From assembly GCA_934168245.1 (NCBI GenBank), contig CAKPMY010000006.1, forward strand, positions 1 through 64,000: 64,000 bases of DNA, written 5' to 3'. Position numbers and translations under genes: made by a program. This DNA comes from an uncultured Bacilli bacterium (GTDB lineage Bacteria > Bacillota_I > Bacilli_A > RF39 > UBA660). The notes under the pieces were generated by a model. The model did not search any database and was not told where the DNA came from. It was given only the letters and a program-made list of their open reading frames with translations. Below, one piece after another: positions 53,401 through 62,436 of the stretch (the first letter of the stretch is position 1; each line of letters begins with the position of its first letter).

Positions 53401-55634
53401 CTATGTTAGGAGAGTATTCGAATAGTAGGAATAAAAATGAATTAGATAGATTCCGTAATTCTAAGAGTAAAAAGAAAAAGTTAATGTTTGTCATTAATAA
53501 ATTAAATGAAGGAGTACACATTGGAGATGTTGATGGACTTGTTTGGTTAAGACCAATGAGTGAAAACTCCAGAATCTTGTACGAACAACAATTAGGTAGA
53601 TGTATCACAGCCAATATTCCAGGTAAAACTAAAAAAAGACCAGTTATTTTAGATTTAGTTAATAATACATTAAAAGTAAAACTAGATAGAGGAAAAACCC
53701 AAGAAACAAGAGATCTGAATAGTTTAAAGAACTTAATAGATTGGATGCAGGTAAAAAATAAAGTTCCAGATTTTAATAGTTCTAGTACAGAAGAAATAGA
53801 ACAAGCCAAAGTACTTAGAAGATTACAAAGAAGATATATTAAGTATTTTGATGAAAAAACATTATTTAATGAAGAAAAATTATCTAAAGAAAAAAATACA
53901 AAAAGCATTGTCATAATCAAAGATATTTTAAGACGAGGGACCAATATTGGATTATGGGATGTTTCAATACCTGAAGAAGAAATAGTTAAAAATACTAGTA
54001 GAAGTAAAAATTATAATAATGATGATGATTCAATATATGGATACTTACAACTAAATGCGGTAAGTAGAGGCTTCTTAGAATTAATGGGAGAAGTTGAGGA
54101 TTATGAAGCAAGTGAATTAGATAAAGAGTTTGAAGAATATTATGGGTATTTACAGTTATTAAAAAATGCTGGGCAACCTATAAGATTAACAGCGACAGAT
54201 AGACTATATGTATATGAAGATGAAAATGGAAAAACCTATGTCGAAGTTGTGAAATATCCAAAAACTAATGAGCAAGGGAAACCATTTTTTTCTAAAGGTG
54301 AAACAGAGCAAGAATGGAATGATAGAAAAGCATTATATTATTCTAATAAAGTAAAACCAGTTGGTTATTGGCTTGATCAATATTATTATCATCAGAAATT
54401 GAATGGAAAATTAACAGAAACTCAGAAACAAAAGTTAGATGAGTTGGGGTGTAAGAAGCGCCGACTTGATTTTGAATTTGAAGAATATTATGGGTATTTG
54501 CAGTTATTAAAAAATGCTGGACAATCTACTAATTTGGCACAAACTGATAAATTATATGTTTCTAAAAAGGAAAACGGAGAGATTGAAATAGAAGTTGTGA
54601 AGGTACCATTCACTAATGAGCAGGGTGAACCTATGTTTTCTAGAGGCGAAACAGAACAAGAATGGAAAGATAGAAAAGCATTATATTATTCTAATAAAGT
54701 AAAACCAGTTGGCGGGTGGCTTGACCAATATTATTATAATGATAGACGTAATGAAAAATTAACAGGAGCTCAGATAAAGGACTTAGATGATCTTGGTTGT
54801 AAGATGTCCACTTTAGATTTTACTTTTAATCAATATTTGGGGTATTTGAATTGGTTACATGAGCGTGGCCAATTTACCAACTTGGTTAGAGGTGATAAAC
54901 TATATGTATATAAAGATGAAAATGGAAAAACCGTAGTTGAAATTGTGAAGACACCAGTAGGAAAGTATGACACACCTATACAAAAACAAAAATATGCCGC
55001 AGCACAACATGGTGTTGGTCTATGGCTTTTTAATAATTATGAAAACTTAAATGAAACACAACAAGGTGAATTGATAAAGGCTGGTTACACTAGGGGAGAA
55101 GAAAAACGTAAGAAGAAGGCTAGTGATGTGTCTAAAGAACTTTTAGAATTTATTTTAAAGGATTTGGGACCCGATGCGAAAAAGGAAGCCATTAAGTGTG
55201 AAATGTATTATAGACTTTTAGTAATGGCAAAAGAAAATAATCAACCTACCAATTTGACAGCAATGGATAAACTATATGTTTCTAGAAAGGAAAACGGAGA
55301 GATTGAAGTTGAAGTTGTGAAGAAACCACAAGGAAAAAATGCCGATGATGATACACAAAAACAAAAATATGCCTTAGCACAACATGATGTTGGACAATGG
55401 CTTAATAAAAATTACGCAAAATTAGAGTCAACACAACAAGATAAATTTAGAAGTGTTGGCTATACTAGAGGAGATGAACGACTTAAAAAACAGGCGCAGT
55501 TTGCGGAGGCAAAAGATGAATTCGAGGCGAATAGTACTTTTACTGGGGTTGTTGAAAAGATAAATGAAGGTACTAAGAGTAATACTACTACTGATAATAA
55601 TACAGATATTGACGGAAAAGGAGGATATAAATAA
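50448..55634 (+). CDS. Giant DEAD/DEAH-box helicase with four helicase-associated repeats (copy B)
   Basis: A 1728-aa paralogue of the gene at 20737, with the same N-terminal domain, Walker A at residues 587-593, DELH, SATPERD and QQLGR. Most of the first 1225 residues are nearly identical to copy A, and several hundred bases around the helicase core look identical. The stretch from about residue 135 to 230 is much more diverged. The C terminus has four repeats (starting near 1228, 1344, 1458 and 1580), one fewer than copy A, and ends with the same Ser/Thr/Asn-rich tail. Promoter and ribosome site are also duplicated. The stop codon overlaps the start of an 84-aa gene (TAATG), which copy A lacks. 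Function is unproven. Confidence 0.85.
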   Translation: MRRDVFGLEKLNIYEDSDNYYFFRALEPGDFTDIDNNIITNSNGDVIRIRTDRERHGGDTKYNGSSTPSLEEVTDHIKIHYLQETNCISLTSNANAVLTYGRWYDKERYVIVKVPKGELGKKVFQAGPYMLEEIEKEIGREISTFDEETRKRYEALFEKINQCRSEEELNVLRKFFIDNKFISDTEKPLENDDSFSDGLEVNVTKSIDYNALDDEANLEKNKIILKVDLFGKQILPRISNRLLIQTVGGAFSSAELIHYDDISREELIDVPSEVVDVLSLLQQVPSTVSNIDEVKEKVLYAINNFNFLGHIEYGEYELSNSKLSIDNMYEVFGKGRVSYHEAKELYRKAYYLAKSRLRAIKSVELLDTILEGDSKYSQVLNYIKINGYGIEPEITTRASKNLVTVSESVSLDIGRDDIRLVNYINGLTEETLIGILDDPDMALRIFANNHFLDDFTRHGVNRDEYIAASLVDALDLRSYGVRLNLSNEQRRDIRDKLMEINLEELYDFYKSNGVLEKDMARIIFTNLIKGTRDIDTKEKFTLEELEWFIGYNKVKDTELNLLPYQRPIIGKIKEKYENKQFTAAVMPTGTGKTYISLAMMNEFEKLKNSLGQDSHAKILYLAPNNEILDQLKETIKKTYHPEEHLGEDIDTIIKRVFPNLVMTTYQNLKDRSSIGTGPDGKKELRLKDEFNQQFDFIVLDELHRTGADEWYSTVGSLLDSQGEDTKILGISATPERDVDFKDMTDFWARRYNYSEDELLLGEQMAFEMDLVEAIKLGYILEPRVITCDYSLISDGTLNDLELSIDELLDENVKKQELKKYEELRRNVENSDGIEKIIGENIKEGNKFLVFLPVTKREDGTYVNDDGEEVEGSKAEQIIKDYQTLFMQYLYADEYFKENKGIYNLYLKIASGVELDDNDREYLESEKNNLLLLSKINISYKPSALNTKLEEMASVLINEMGWEPLGKEDLAKRLNKVMEDEVENYSMLGEYSNSRNKNELDRFRNSKSKKKKLMFVINKLNEGVHIGDVDGLVWLRPMSENSRILYEQQLGRCITANIPGKTKKRPVILDLVNNTLKVKLDRGKTQETRDLNSLKNLIDWMQVKNKVPDFNSSSTEEIEQAKVLRRLQRRYIKYFDEKTLFNEEKLSKEKNTKSIVIIKDILRRGTNIGLWDVSIPEEEIVKNTSRSKNYNNDDDSIYGYLQLNAVSRGFLELMGEVEDYEASELDKEFEEYYGYLQLLKNAGQPIRLTATDRLYVYEDENGKTYVEVVKYPKTNEQGKPFFSKGETEQEWNDRKALYYSNKVKPVGYWLDQYYYHQKLNGKLTETQKQKLDELGCKKRRLDFEFEEYYGYLQLLKNAGQSTNLAQTDKLYVSKKENGEIEIEVVKVPFTNEQGEPMFSRGETEQEWKDRKALYYSNKVKPVGGWLDQYYYNDRRNEKLTGAQIKDLDDLGCKMSTLDFTFNQYLGYLNWLHERGQFTNLVRGDKLYVYKDENGKTVVEIVKTPVGKYDTPIQKQKYAAAQHGVGLWLFNNYENLNETQQGELIKAGYTRGEEKRKKKASDVSKELLEFILKDLGPDAKKEAIKCEMYYRLLVMAKENNQPTNLTAMDKLYVSRKENGEIEVEVVKKPQGKNADDDTQKQKYALAQHDVGQWLNKNYAKLESTQQDKFRSVGYTRGDERLKKQAQFAEAKDEFEANSTFTGVVEKINEGTKSNTTTDNNTDIDGKGGYK

Positions 55635-55888
55635 TGAATAATAGTTATATTGAAATGGTTAAGGCTTTTAGTGAATTAGATATAGAGAGTAAAAGAGAGG
55701 AAATATTAAAGAATCTCTCTGAGTTATTGGGACTTTTCTATTATGTAAATAAAAAGCAGGACTCATTAAATGAAGCCTTACCGACTTTACAAACATATGA
55801 TAGTGAAGAAGAGTATTTAGATGAGTTATTTACAGTACTTATATCATTAAAAGAAGAAAGTGCTAAAGTTGTAGATAAAATTATTTAA
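55634..55888 (+). CDS. 84-aa partner of helicase copy B
   Basis: A small acidic, helical protein (MNNSYIEMVKAFSELDIESK…) with no family recognised. Its ATG shares a base with the helicase stop codon and AAGGAGG lies just upstream, so its synthesis is tied to the helicase. It may be a regulator, inhibitor or subunit of that protein. No counterpart follows copy A. A terminator overlaps its end. Confidence 0.7.
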   Translation: MNNSYIEMVKAFSELDIESKREEILKNLSELLGLFYYVNKKQDSLNEALPTLQTYDSEEEYLDELFTVLISLKEESAKVVDKII

Positions 55889-55917
55889 GTAGTGAGTGAA
55901 AAACTTACTACTTTTTC
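55887..55917 (+). terminator. Terminator of the helicase B operon
   Basis: AAGTAGTGAGT pairs with ACTTACTACTT (one G-T) with a short A-rich loop and T5 tail. Confidence 0.75.
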
Positions 55918-55940
55918 TTTATTTGAGTAGGCATTTTTGA

Positions 55941-55946
55941 TATAAT
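55941..55946 (+). promoter_or_regulatory. mutS promoter -10 box
   Basis: TATAAT 22 bases before the mutS ATG, with GGTGAAG as ribosome site between. As with rnc, the leader is very short. Confidence 0.5.
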
Positions 55947-55968
55947 ACTTGGTGTAGGTGAAGTAAAA

Positions 55969-58521
55969 ATGAAACGTAGTGAAGTAGATAGAGAAAAATT
56001 AAGTCCTATGATGCAACAATATATGGAAATAAAAGATAAATACGAAGATAGTATTATCTTTTTTAGACTTGGAGATTTTTATGAGATGTTTTTTGAAGAT
56101 GCAATACTTGCTTCACGTATTTTGGAACTTACTTTGACAGGAAAACAAGCAGGATTAGAAGAGAGAGTTCCGATGTGTGGAATACCATACCATGCTTATG
56201 CTTCATATGTAGATACTCTTATAGATAAAGGATATAAAGTAGCAATTTGTGAACAATTAGAAGATCCTAAAGAGACTAAAGGAATGGTTAAGAGAGATGT
56301 AATACAAATAGTTACTAAAGGTACAAGACTTGATTCTAATATAGATGCTAAAAGTAATAATTATATTGCTAATATATATGACTTTTCATATTGTTATGGA
56401 GTTGGGTATGCAGATATATCAACAGGAGAAGTATATGTTACATTAATAGATGGAGAAAAATATAAAGTAATAAAAGAAGTAGTTAGAAATGGATTTAGAG
56501 AAGTAATAGTTAATGATTTAATAGATAGAGAAATAGTAGAAGAACTTAGAACTAATCATGGAATATTAGTTACTATTACTAAAGATGAATTAGAAGATAA
56601 GAACTATGAATATATATATAAGAATTTAGAAGATGTGAGATTAGTTAAGACTTTAAAACATTTACTATACTATATAGTAGATACTAAGAAGGGAGATTTA
56701 CATCATTTACAAAAAGCTGTAGTAGTTAAATCAAGTGAATACTTAGAATTTGATATTAATACTAAGAAGAATTTAGAGTTAATAGAGACAATTAGAAATA
56801 GAGAAAGACAATATAGTTTATTTTGGTTACTTGATAAGAATAAGACAGCGATGGGATCTAGATTTTTAAAACATAATATAGAAAATCCTTTGACTTCTAG
56901 AGAAGAATTGGAAAGAAGATATAACTTTGTATCTAAGTTATCTACAGAGTTTATTTTAAGAGATGATTTAATTAAAGCATTAGAAGAAGTATATGACTTA
57001 GAGAGAATTGCAGGAAGAGTTACTTATGGTAATTTGAATGCGAAAGATTTATTACAATTAAAAGGATCTTTAGCAGTACTTCCAAAGATTAGAGATATAT
57101 TAAAAGAAATAGGATATGATAAGACTATTGAAGTATTTGATGACTTATATTCATTACTTGATAGGGCTATACTTGAAGATGCACCTTTTACTTTACATGA
57201 AGGACATTTTATAAAGCCAGGATATAATAGTGAACTTGATGAATTAAAAAATATTAGTGCTGGATCTAAAGACTTTATATTAGAGATTGAACAACAAGAA
57301 AGAGAAAGAACTGGTATTAAGACTTTAAAAGTAGGATTTAATAAAGTATTTGGATATTATATTGAAGTTTCTAAGGGACAGAAACATTTAATTAAAGATG
57401 AGTATGGGTATGAGAGAAGACAGACTTTAACTAATTGTGAGAGATTTATTACTCCATTATTAAAAGAAAAAGAAAATATTATACTTGGTGCTGAAGATAA
57501 GATTGTTAATTTAGAGTTTAAGTTATTTATGGATATTAGAGAAGTTGTTAAGAGATATGTTTCTAAGTTACAAAAACTTGCGAAAACTATTAGTGAAGTT
57601 GATATGTTACAGTCTTTTTCAATTGTATCTGATAACTATAAGTTTGTTAGACCGGAACTTGTTAATGATCGTAATCTTAAGATGATTGGATGTCGTCATC
57701 CAGTAGTTGAACAAGTTATGAAGGATAAGTATGTTCCTAATGATATTGTTATGGATAAGACTACGGATATTTTATTAATAACTGGGCCTAATATGGCTGG
57801 TAAATCTACTTATATGAGACAATGTGCTATTACAGTTATTATGGCTCAGATTGGATGTTTTGTACCTTGTAAGAGTTGTTCTATGCCTATTTTTGATAAG
57901 ATATTTACACGTATTGGAGCAACTGATGATTTAGTATCAGGAGAATCTACTTTTATGGTAGAGATGAAAGAAGCAAATTATGCGATTAGTGAAGCTACAG
58001 AGAATAGTTTAATATTATTTGATGAGTTAGGTAGAGGTACAGCAACATATGATGGGATGAGTCTTGCTCAAGCAATACTTGAATATATTCATGATAAGAT
58101 TAAAGCAAAGACAATGTTTTCGACACATTATCATGAGTTGACTGTTTTAGAAAAAGACTTAAAACATTTAAAAAATGTTCATGTTTCAGCAATAGAAGAA
58201 GATGGAAAAATTACATTCTTACATAAGATTAAACCAGGATCAGTTGATAAGAGTTATGGTATTCATGTAGCAAGTCTTGCTAAGTTACCAGATAGTTTAA
58301 TTAAAAGAGCGGATGAAATACTTAGTATATATGAAAAGAAAAATGTTAAGAAAGAGACATTTACACAGACATCATTATTTGAACTTAGTGAGAGTGAAGT
58401 AGAAGAGAAGAAGAATCCAATAGAAGAGAAAATTAAAGAAATAAATCCTTTGGAAATGACACCAATGGAAGCATTATCTTTCCTATATGAATTAAAAAAA
58501 GAAGTTAAGGATAAAAAATAA
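55969..58521 (+). CDS. mutS: DNA mismatch repair protein MutS
   Basis: An 850-aa mismatch-recognition ATPase of standard length. It has the N-terminal mismatch-binding domain with the F-x-E motif in GDFYEMFFED, then connector and lever domains. The ATPase carries Walker A GPNMAGKST (606-614), DELGRGTATYDG (Walker B) and STHYHELT. MutL is not in the window (it would normally follow mutS). The C-terminal ESEVEEKKNP region and the final helix-turn-helix used for dimerisation are present. It begins a run of housekeeping DNA genes with nusB, xseA and xseB. Confidence 0.97.
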   Translation: MKRSEVDREKLSPMMQQYMEIKDKYEDSIIFFRLGDFYEMFFEDAILASRILELTLTGKQAGLEERVPMCGIPYHAYASYVDTLIDKGYKVAICEQLEDPKETKGMVKRDVIQIVTKGTRLDSNIDAKSNNYIANIYDFSYCYGVGYADISTGEVYVTLIDGEKYKVIKEVVRNGFREVIVNDLIDREIVEELRTNHGILVTITKDELEDKNYEYIYKNLEDVRLVKTLKHLLYYIVDTKKGDLHHLQKAVVVKSSEYLEFDINTKKNLELIETIRNRERQYSLFWLLDKNKTAMGSRFLKHNIENPLTSREELERRYNFVSKLSTEFILRDDLIKALEEVYDLERIAGRVTYGNLNAKDLLQLKGSLAVLPKIRDILKEIGYDKTIEVFDDLYSLLDRAILEDAPFTLHEGHFIKPGYNSELDELKNISAGSKDFILEIEQQERERTGIKTLKVGFNKVFGYYIEVSKGQKHLIKDEYGYERRQTLTNCERFITPLLKEKENIILGAEDKIVNLEFKLFMDIREVVKRYVSKLQKLAKTISEVDMLQSFSIVSDNYKFVRPELVNDRNLKMIGCRHPVVEQVMKDKYVPNDIVMDKTTDILLITGPNMAGKSTYMRQCAITVIMAQIGCFVPCKSCSMPIFDKIFTRIGATDDLVSGESTFMVEMKEANYAISEATENSLILFDELGRGTATYDGMSLAQAILEYIHDKIKAKTMFSTHYHELTVLEKDLKHLKNVHVSAIEEDGKITFLHKIKPGSVDKSYGIHVASLAKLPDSLIKRADEILSIYEKKNVKKETFTQTSLFELSESEVEEKKNPIEEKIKEINPLEMTPMEALSFLYELKKEVKDKK

Positions 58522-58578
58522 ATAAACTTATGATATAATACAGATATATATAAGACTTTATTTGAGAGGATGAGAAAA

Positions 58579-58980
58579 ATGAAGAATAGAAGTGAGTTAA
58601 GAGAAGTAATTGTTAAAGTAATTTATCAGACTATTATTTTAGAAGAGGCTAAATTAGAATATAATGTTAATGATTTAATAAAAGAACAATTAGAAGTACA
58701 AAATGAATTTGTAGATAGTTGTGTTCATGGTATTTTAGAAAATAAAAGTACTTTGAGTAGTCTTGCTAATAAATATTTAAGTAGTTGGACATTAGATAGA
58801 TTAAATAAAGTTGATCAGGCTATATTATTACTTGGTATTTATGAACTTAAATATACTGAGACTCCTAGTGTAGTTGCGATTAATGAAGCAATAGAACTTT
58901 CTAAGAAGTATTCAGATGAGGCTGTTACTAAGATGATTAATGGAGTTTTAGATAAAGTTTATCATGAAGAAGAACAATAA
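58579..58980 (+). CDS. nusB: Transcription antitermination factor NusB
   Basis: A 133-aa protein (136 aa from an in-frame ATG at 58570 that overlaps the ribosome site GAGAGGATG). NusB with NusE binds boxA RNA for rRNA antitermination. The all-helical fold is recognisable from the C-terminal signature NKVDQAILLLGIYELKYTETPSVVAINEAIELSKKYS, which I note in parts. It is followed after 17 bases by xseA, the order commonly seen in Bacillota. Confidence 0.93.
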   Translation: MKNRSELREVIVKVIYQTIILEEAKLEYNVNDLIKEQLEVQNEFVDSCVHGILENKSTLSSLANKYLSSWTLDRLNKVDQAILLLGIYELKYTETPSVVAINEAIELSKKYSDEAVTKMINGVLDKVYHEEEQ

Positions 58981-58997
58981 GAATATTTGGTGATGTT

Positions 58998-60251
58998 ATG
59001 AATGATAAATATATTACTGTTACACAATTAACAAGATATATTAAGTATAAGATAGATAATGATGTTAATTTGAATGAGGTATTTTTAAAGGGGGAAATAT
59101 CTAATTTTAAGGCTCATAGTAGGGGACATTATTATTTTACTTTGAAAGATGATGGTAGTAGGATTAATGCTATTATGTTTGCATCTAGTACTAAGAAACT
59201 TAAGTTTATACCTAGTGATGGGATGAAGGTATTGGTTACTGGTAAAATTAGTGTATTTGAGGCTAATGGAGGATACCAAATATATGTTAATGATATGTTA
59301 GAAGATGGTGTTGGTAACTTATATATTGCTTTTGAACAGTTAAAGAAAAGACTGGGTGAAGAAGGATTATTTGATCCTAGTATTAAGAAAAAGATTCCTA
59401 AGATACCTAGAAGAGTTGGAGTAGTTACTGCTCCTACTGGGGCTGCTATTAAAGATATTATTTCTACTATTAAAAGAAGATGGCCTTTAGCAGAAATTTA
59501 TTTATTTCCGACTTTAGTACAAGGAGAAGATGCTAAAGAAGATATAGTTAGACAGATTAAGAATAGTGCTAAGTATGATCTTGATACTTTGATTGTTGGG
59601 CGAGGTGGGGGAAGCATTGAAGACTTATGGGCTTTTAATGAAGAGATCGTTGCTAGAGCGATATATGAATGTCAAACTCCAGTTATTAGTGCAGTTGGAC
59701 ATGAAATAGACTTTACAATAGCGGACTTTGTTGCAGATTTAAGAGCGCCGACTCCAACAGGAGCAGCAGAAATGGCAGTTCCAGATATTAATGATGTTAA
59801 AAGATTACTAGGACAAATTAATATACGTCTTAATAAGGCTATGTCAAATGACTTAAAAAGATATAGAGATAGACTTACATCTTTAATGGATAGATCAGTT
59901 CTTACTAATCCAATTACAATATATCAAAATAAAGAATTAGTATTTGATGGATTATTTGAGAGATTAAAATATAGTAGTAAGGCGCTTATTGCGGTAAAAG
60001 AAAAAGAACTTTTAAATATTAAGAATTCTTATGCTTTAAGAAGTCCTTTTCAAATACTTGATAAGAAGGCAAATAAATATTTACAATTAGTATCTAAGTT
60101 AGAAACTCTTAGCCCACTTCTTACAATTAAGAGGGGGTACTCTATTACTAGATGTGGAGATAAGGTAGTTAAGAGTGTTAGAGACGTTAAAAGGGACGAT
60201 TTATTAGAAATAGAACTTAGTGATGGAAATATTAAGACTAAGGTTTGTTAG
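58998..60251 (+). CDS. xseA: Exonuclease VII large subunit
   Basis: A 417-aa catalytic subunit of exonuclease VII, which digests single-stranded DNA. An N-terminal OB-fold (VFLKGEISNFKAHSRGHYYF) is followed by the nuclease core with PRRVGVVTAPTGAAIKDI, VGRGGGSIEDLWAFNEE and SAVGHEIDFTIADFVADLRA. A coiled-coil region and a C-terminal segment (LKRGYSI-type: IKRGYSITR) follow. Normal length. A GGTGATG ribosome site precedes the ATG. It is co-transcribed with nusB and xseB. Confidence 0.96.
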   Translation: MNDKYITVTQLTRYIKYKIDNDVNLNEVFLKGEISNFKAHSRGHYYFTLKDDGSRINAIMFASSTKKLKFIPSDGMKVLVTGKISVFEANGGYQIYVNDMLEDGVGNLYIAFEQLKKRLGEEGLFDPSIKKKIPKIPRRVGVVTAPTGAAIKDIISTIKRRWPLAEIYLFPTLVQGEDAKEDIVRQIKNSAKYDLDTLIVGRGGGSIEDLWAFNEEIVARAIYECQTPVISAVGHEIDFTIADFVADLRAPTPTGAAEMAVPDINDVKRLLGQINIRLNKAMSNDLKRYRDRLTSLMDRSVLTNPITIYQNKELVFDGLFERLKYSSKALIAVKEKELLNIKNSYALRSPFQILDKKANKYLQLVSKLETLSPLLTIKRGYSITRCGDKVVKSVRDVKRDDLLEIELSDGNIKTKVC

Positions 60252-60263
60252 AGGAGAGAGAGT

Positions 60264-60494
60264 ATGGCAGAGAAGAAAAAAGAATTAAGTTTTGAAGAGA
60301 GTTTAGAAAAATTAGAAGTTATTGTTAAAAAGTTAGAGTCTGGAGAAGTACCTTTAGATGAGGCGATAGATAATTTTAATGAGGCTATGATGCTTGCTAA
60401 AACTTGTGATGAAAAACTAAAAAATGCCGAAGAGGCTATTACAAAACTAGTTAAAGATAATGGAGAAGTAGTAGACTTTAAAGTCGAAGAGTAA
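60264..60494 (+). CDS. xseB: Exonuclease VII small subunit
   Basis: A 76-aa helical protein with the family core SFEESLEKLEVIVKKLESGE then PLDEAIDNFNEAM. It binds the large subunit in the exonuclease VII complex. Twelve bases after xseA with GAGGAGAG ahead of the ATG; a strong terminator follows. Confidence 0.95.
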   Translation: MAEKKKELSFEESLEKLEVIVKKLESGEVPLDEAIDNFNEAMMLAKTCDEKLKNAEEAITKLVKDNGEVVDFKVEE

Positions 60495-60497
60495 AAG

Positions 60498-60524
60498 AAA
60501 AAGACCTAGGCGAAGGTCTTTTTT
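60498..60524. terminator. Bidirectional terminator after xseB
   Basis: A 9-bp stem AAAAAGACC / GGTCTTTTT with an 8-nt loop, flanked by A and T runs; it also ends the leftward small gene. Confidence 0.8.
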
Positions 60525-60741
60525 AGTTGCTGATTAAGAGCATGGCTTCTTCAAATTCTTTATCATTATCTAAAGGTTTTAAAATACCAAGATTATCATG
60601 AGTATATTTTCTAATTAACATATCACTATCATCATTTATATTTGTTAAATATAGAAAGGTTTTATCATTTAAAGATTTTTCCATTACTATTTCATATTTA
60701 ATATTATCTATTAAAACGTATTCTACTGATCTTTTGTCCAT
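60523..60741 (-). CDS. DUF1292-like small protein
   Basis: A 72-aa acidic protein. The pattern 'YEIVMEKSLNDKTFLYLTN' then 'GILKPLDNDKEFEEA' resembles DUF1292 (YrzB-type) proteins, which have the same small beta-then-helix layout and the 'LxPLDDDEEFEE' ending. Role unknown. It lies directly after the 211-aa orphan on the minus strand with no gap, so the two are co-transcribed. Confidence 0.6.
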   Translation of the reverse strand: MDKRSVEYVLIDNIKYEIVMEKSLNDKTFLYLTNINDDSDMLIRKYTHDNLGILKPLDNDKEFEEAMLLISN

Positions 60742-61362
60742 TTACTTTCCTCCTAAACCTTTAGTTTCTGAACCTTCTTTTTGACTATCGCCTGGAAACA
60801 TAGAGTCTAATTCGTTTTCAAGAAGAAGTCCTTTTTTAACACTGTTTTCCCAAGATTTTACATCATCACCATAACCATTAGCAGTTAAATTTTCTTCGAC
60901 TGTTTTATATGGAGCAGTTGGAATACGACTTAGTACTTGGTCAGTATTATATTCACCTATGGTTTTATACATGGCTAAATAACTGGCTTGAGATATGTCA
61001 CTTTCAACTAATTTATTTGCGATGGCATCATAATTATAGACTTTACCATCTTTAGTAGAAGTAAGACTAGTATATGGTGCTATATATTCTTGATTAAAAT
61101 CTTCAATGTAGGTTTTTAGGGTGCTGCTTTCTTCAAGGGCAACATAAGCTTCATTTCCTAACTTTTGAGCGATGGCACCTGTTGCAACATATAGTATAGC
61201 GACAACAGCAGAGGCAACGCCTTGCCAATTATCTTTTTTACGACTTTTGGCAGTAGTTTCATGTTCTCCTTTAAATCTTTCATCACAGGAATTATGGCCA
61301 GATACTGATTTGTTTCTTACATTACTGGCATTTTTATAATCAACTATAGTTGGTTTTTCCAT
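60742..61362 (-). CDS. Orphan membrane protein
   Basis: A 206-aa protein; the ATG at 61362 follows GGGAGGA (a frame from 61377 overlaps that site). The N-terminal 45 residues are polar and rich in Lys, Asn and His. One membrane helix lies at about residues 46-66 (VASAVVAILYVATGAIAQ), then an outer domain without a recognised family. The stop codon abuts the DUF1292-like gene. It follows the sortase gene on the same strand, but I see no LPxTG or NPQTN-type sorting signal at the C terminus (it ends TKGLGGK). Confidence 0.6.
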   Translation of the reverse strand: MEKPTIVDYKNASNVRNKSVSGHNSCDERFKGEHETTAKSRKKDNWQGVASAVVAILYVATGAIAQKLGNEAYVALEESSTLKTYIEDFNQEYIAPYTSLTSTKDGKVYNYDAIANKLVESDISQASYLAMYKTIGEYNTDQVLSRIPTAPYKTVEENLTANGYGDDVKSWENSVKKGLLLENELDSMFPGDSQKEGSETKGLGGK

Positions 61363-61428
61363 TTTTGTTCCTCCCAATTCTTCTATCTTATTTAATTATA
61401 CTTTCTTAGTAGTAATTTGTCAAAGTTG

Positions 61429-62295
61429 TTATTCTTTTACTTGACGTTTTATTAGTTTGGCTTGGACAACGATTCTACCACCATAGGCATTTTCACAAGT
61501 AGAAAGAGTTAATATTTTATCGGATGTTGAGACAGAAGTTGTTTTGATACTTTGATTTCGTTCTTTCATGGTAGTTAGCCAGGTTTCTTTGTCTTTAGCA
61601 GTTTTAAAATCAGTTTCAATGTAGTAAGACTCTTTTTCGATAGTGTAGATAGAAAAGATTTGAAACATCATATTTTCTTTTTCGGTAGATAACCAAATAA
61701 TATAATTATCTTTATTATTTTGCCAAGACTTGGTAAGAGCATTTTTTAAGGAACCAAAGACAGTTTTATCTAGACGACCATGACCATATATTACAGTGTT
61801 ATCAGATAAAGAGTTTATATTATTTCGATAGTCCATAAAGACCCAGCCGGCGGTGTTTTTCTTTTTGTCAAAAGATCTAGATAAGTAATATTCATTGTTG
61901 TTGGTTTGAACGACTGGGTAATTTATATTAGTTTCAGCCATGTGGATGAAGGCGATTGTGTCACTATTTTTTTCTTTTAATTTAGTAAAATCAACTTCAT
62001 AAAAAGGAAGAGAAGTGTAGTACCAATAGTCATTTTCTTCATCTGCTTCTTTTGGAGGATTTACTAGTTCGCCTTCACTTTCATTTTTTATGGGCTTTAT
62101 ATCTTCAGTTAACGCTTTAGTTAATTCTTTAGTATGTTTATTATCTAGGGACCAAGTATATACTTGATAGATAGAATAAGTTAAGAAGGATAAGAAAATA
62201 ATAAGAAATGTATAGAATGCCCAAGGGCGAAGTCTTCTTTTTCTTTTCTTTTTAACTTTTCTATATTCTTCTCGGGTAATACTAGGAGTTTCCAT
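61429..62295 (-). CDS. Class B sortase
   Basis: A 288-aa transpeptidase that attaches surface proteins to peptidoglycan or joins pilin-like subunits. The ATG at 62295 follows GAGGTGA. A basic start and one membrane helix (about residues 26-46) are followed by the beta-barrel sortase domain. The catalytic His is in TVIYGHGRLDKTVFGSL, the Cys in ILTLSTCENAYG, and the Arg in GGRIVVQAKL. The helix-rich insert and 'YYLSRSFDKKKNTAGWVFMDYRN' are typical of class B. No obvious substrate gene is in the window. Confidence 0.9.
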   Translation of the reverse strand: METPSITREEYRKVKKKRKRRLRPWAFYTFLIIFLSFLTYSIYQVYTWSLDNKHTKELTKALTEDIKPIKNESEGELVNPPKEADEENDYWYYTSLPFYEVDFTKLKEKNSDTIAFIHMAETNINYPVVQTNNNEYYLSRSFDKKKNTAGWVFMDYRNNINSLSDNTVIYGHGRLDKTVFGSLKNALTKSWQNNKDNYIIWLSTEKENMMFQIFSIYTIEKESYYIETDFKTAKDKETWLTTMKERNQSIKTTSVSTSDKILTLSTCENAYGGRIVVQAKLIKRQVKE

Positions 62296-62436
62296 ATAAT
62301 TCACCTCGTATGATGTAATTGTATCATTTTTAAATAGTAATAACAAGAGAGTTTTAAATTGGTAAATTTTTTATAAAATAAATTTTTATTTTTGTTAAAG
62401 AATAATAATGTAGATTGGTTTTATGAGGTGATTTTT

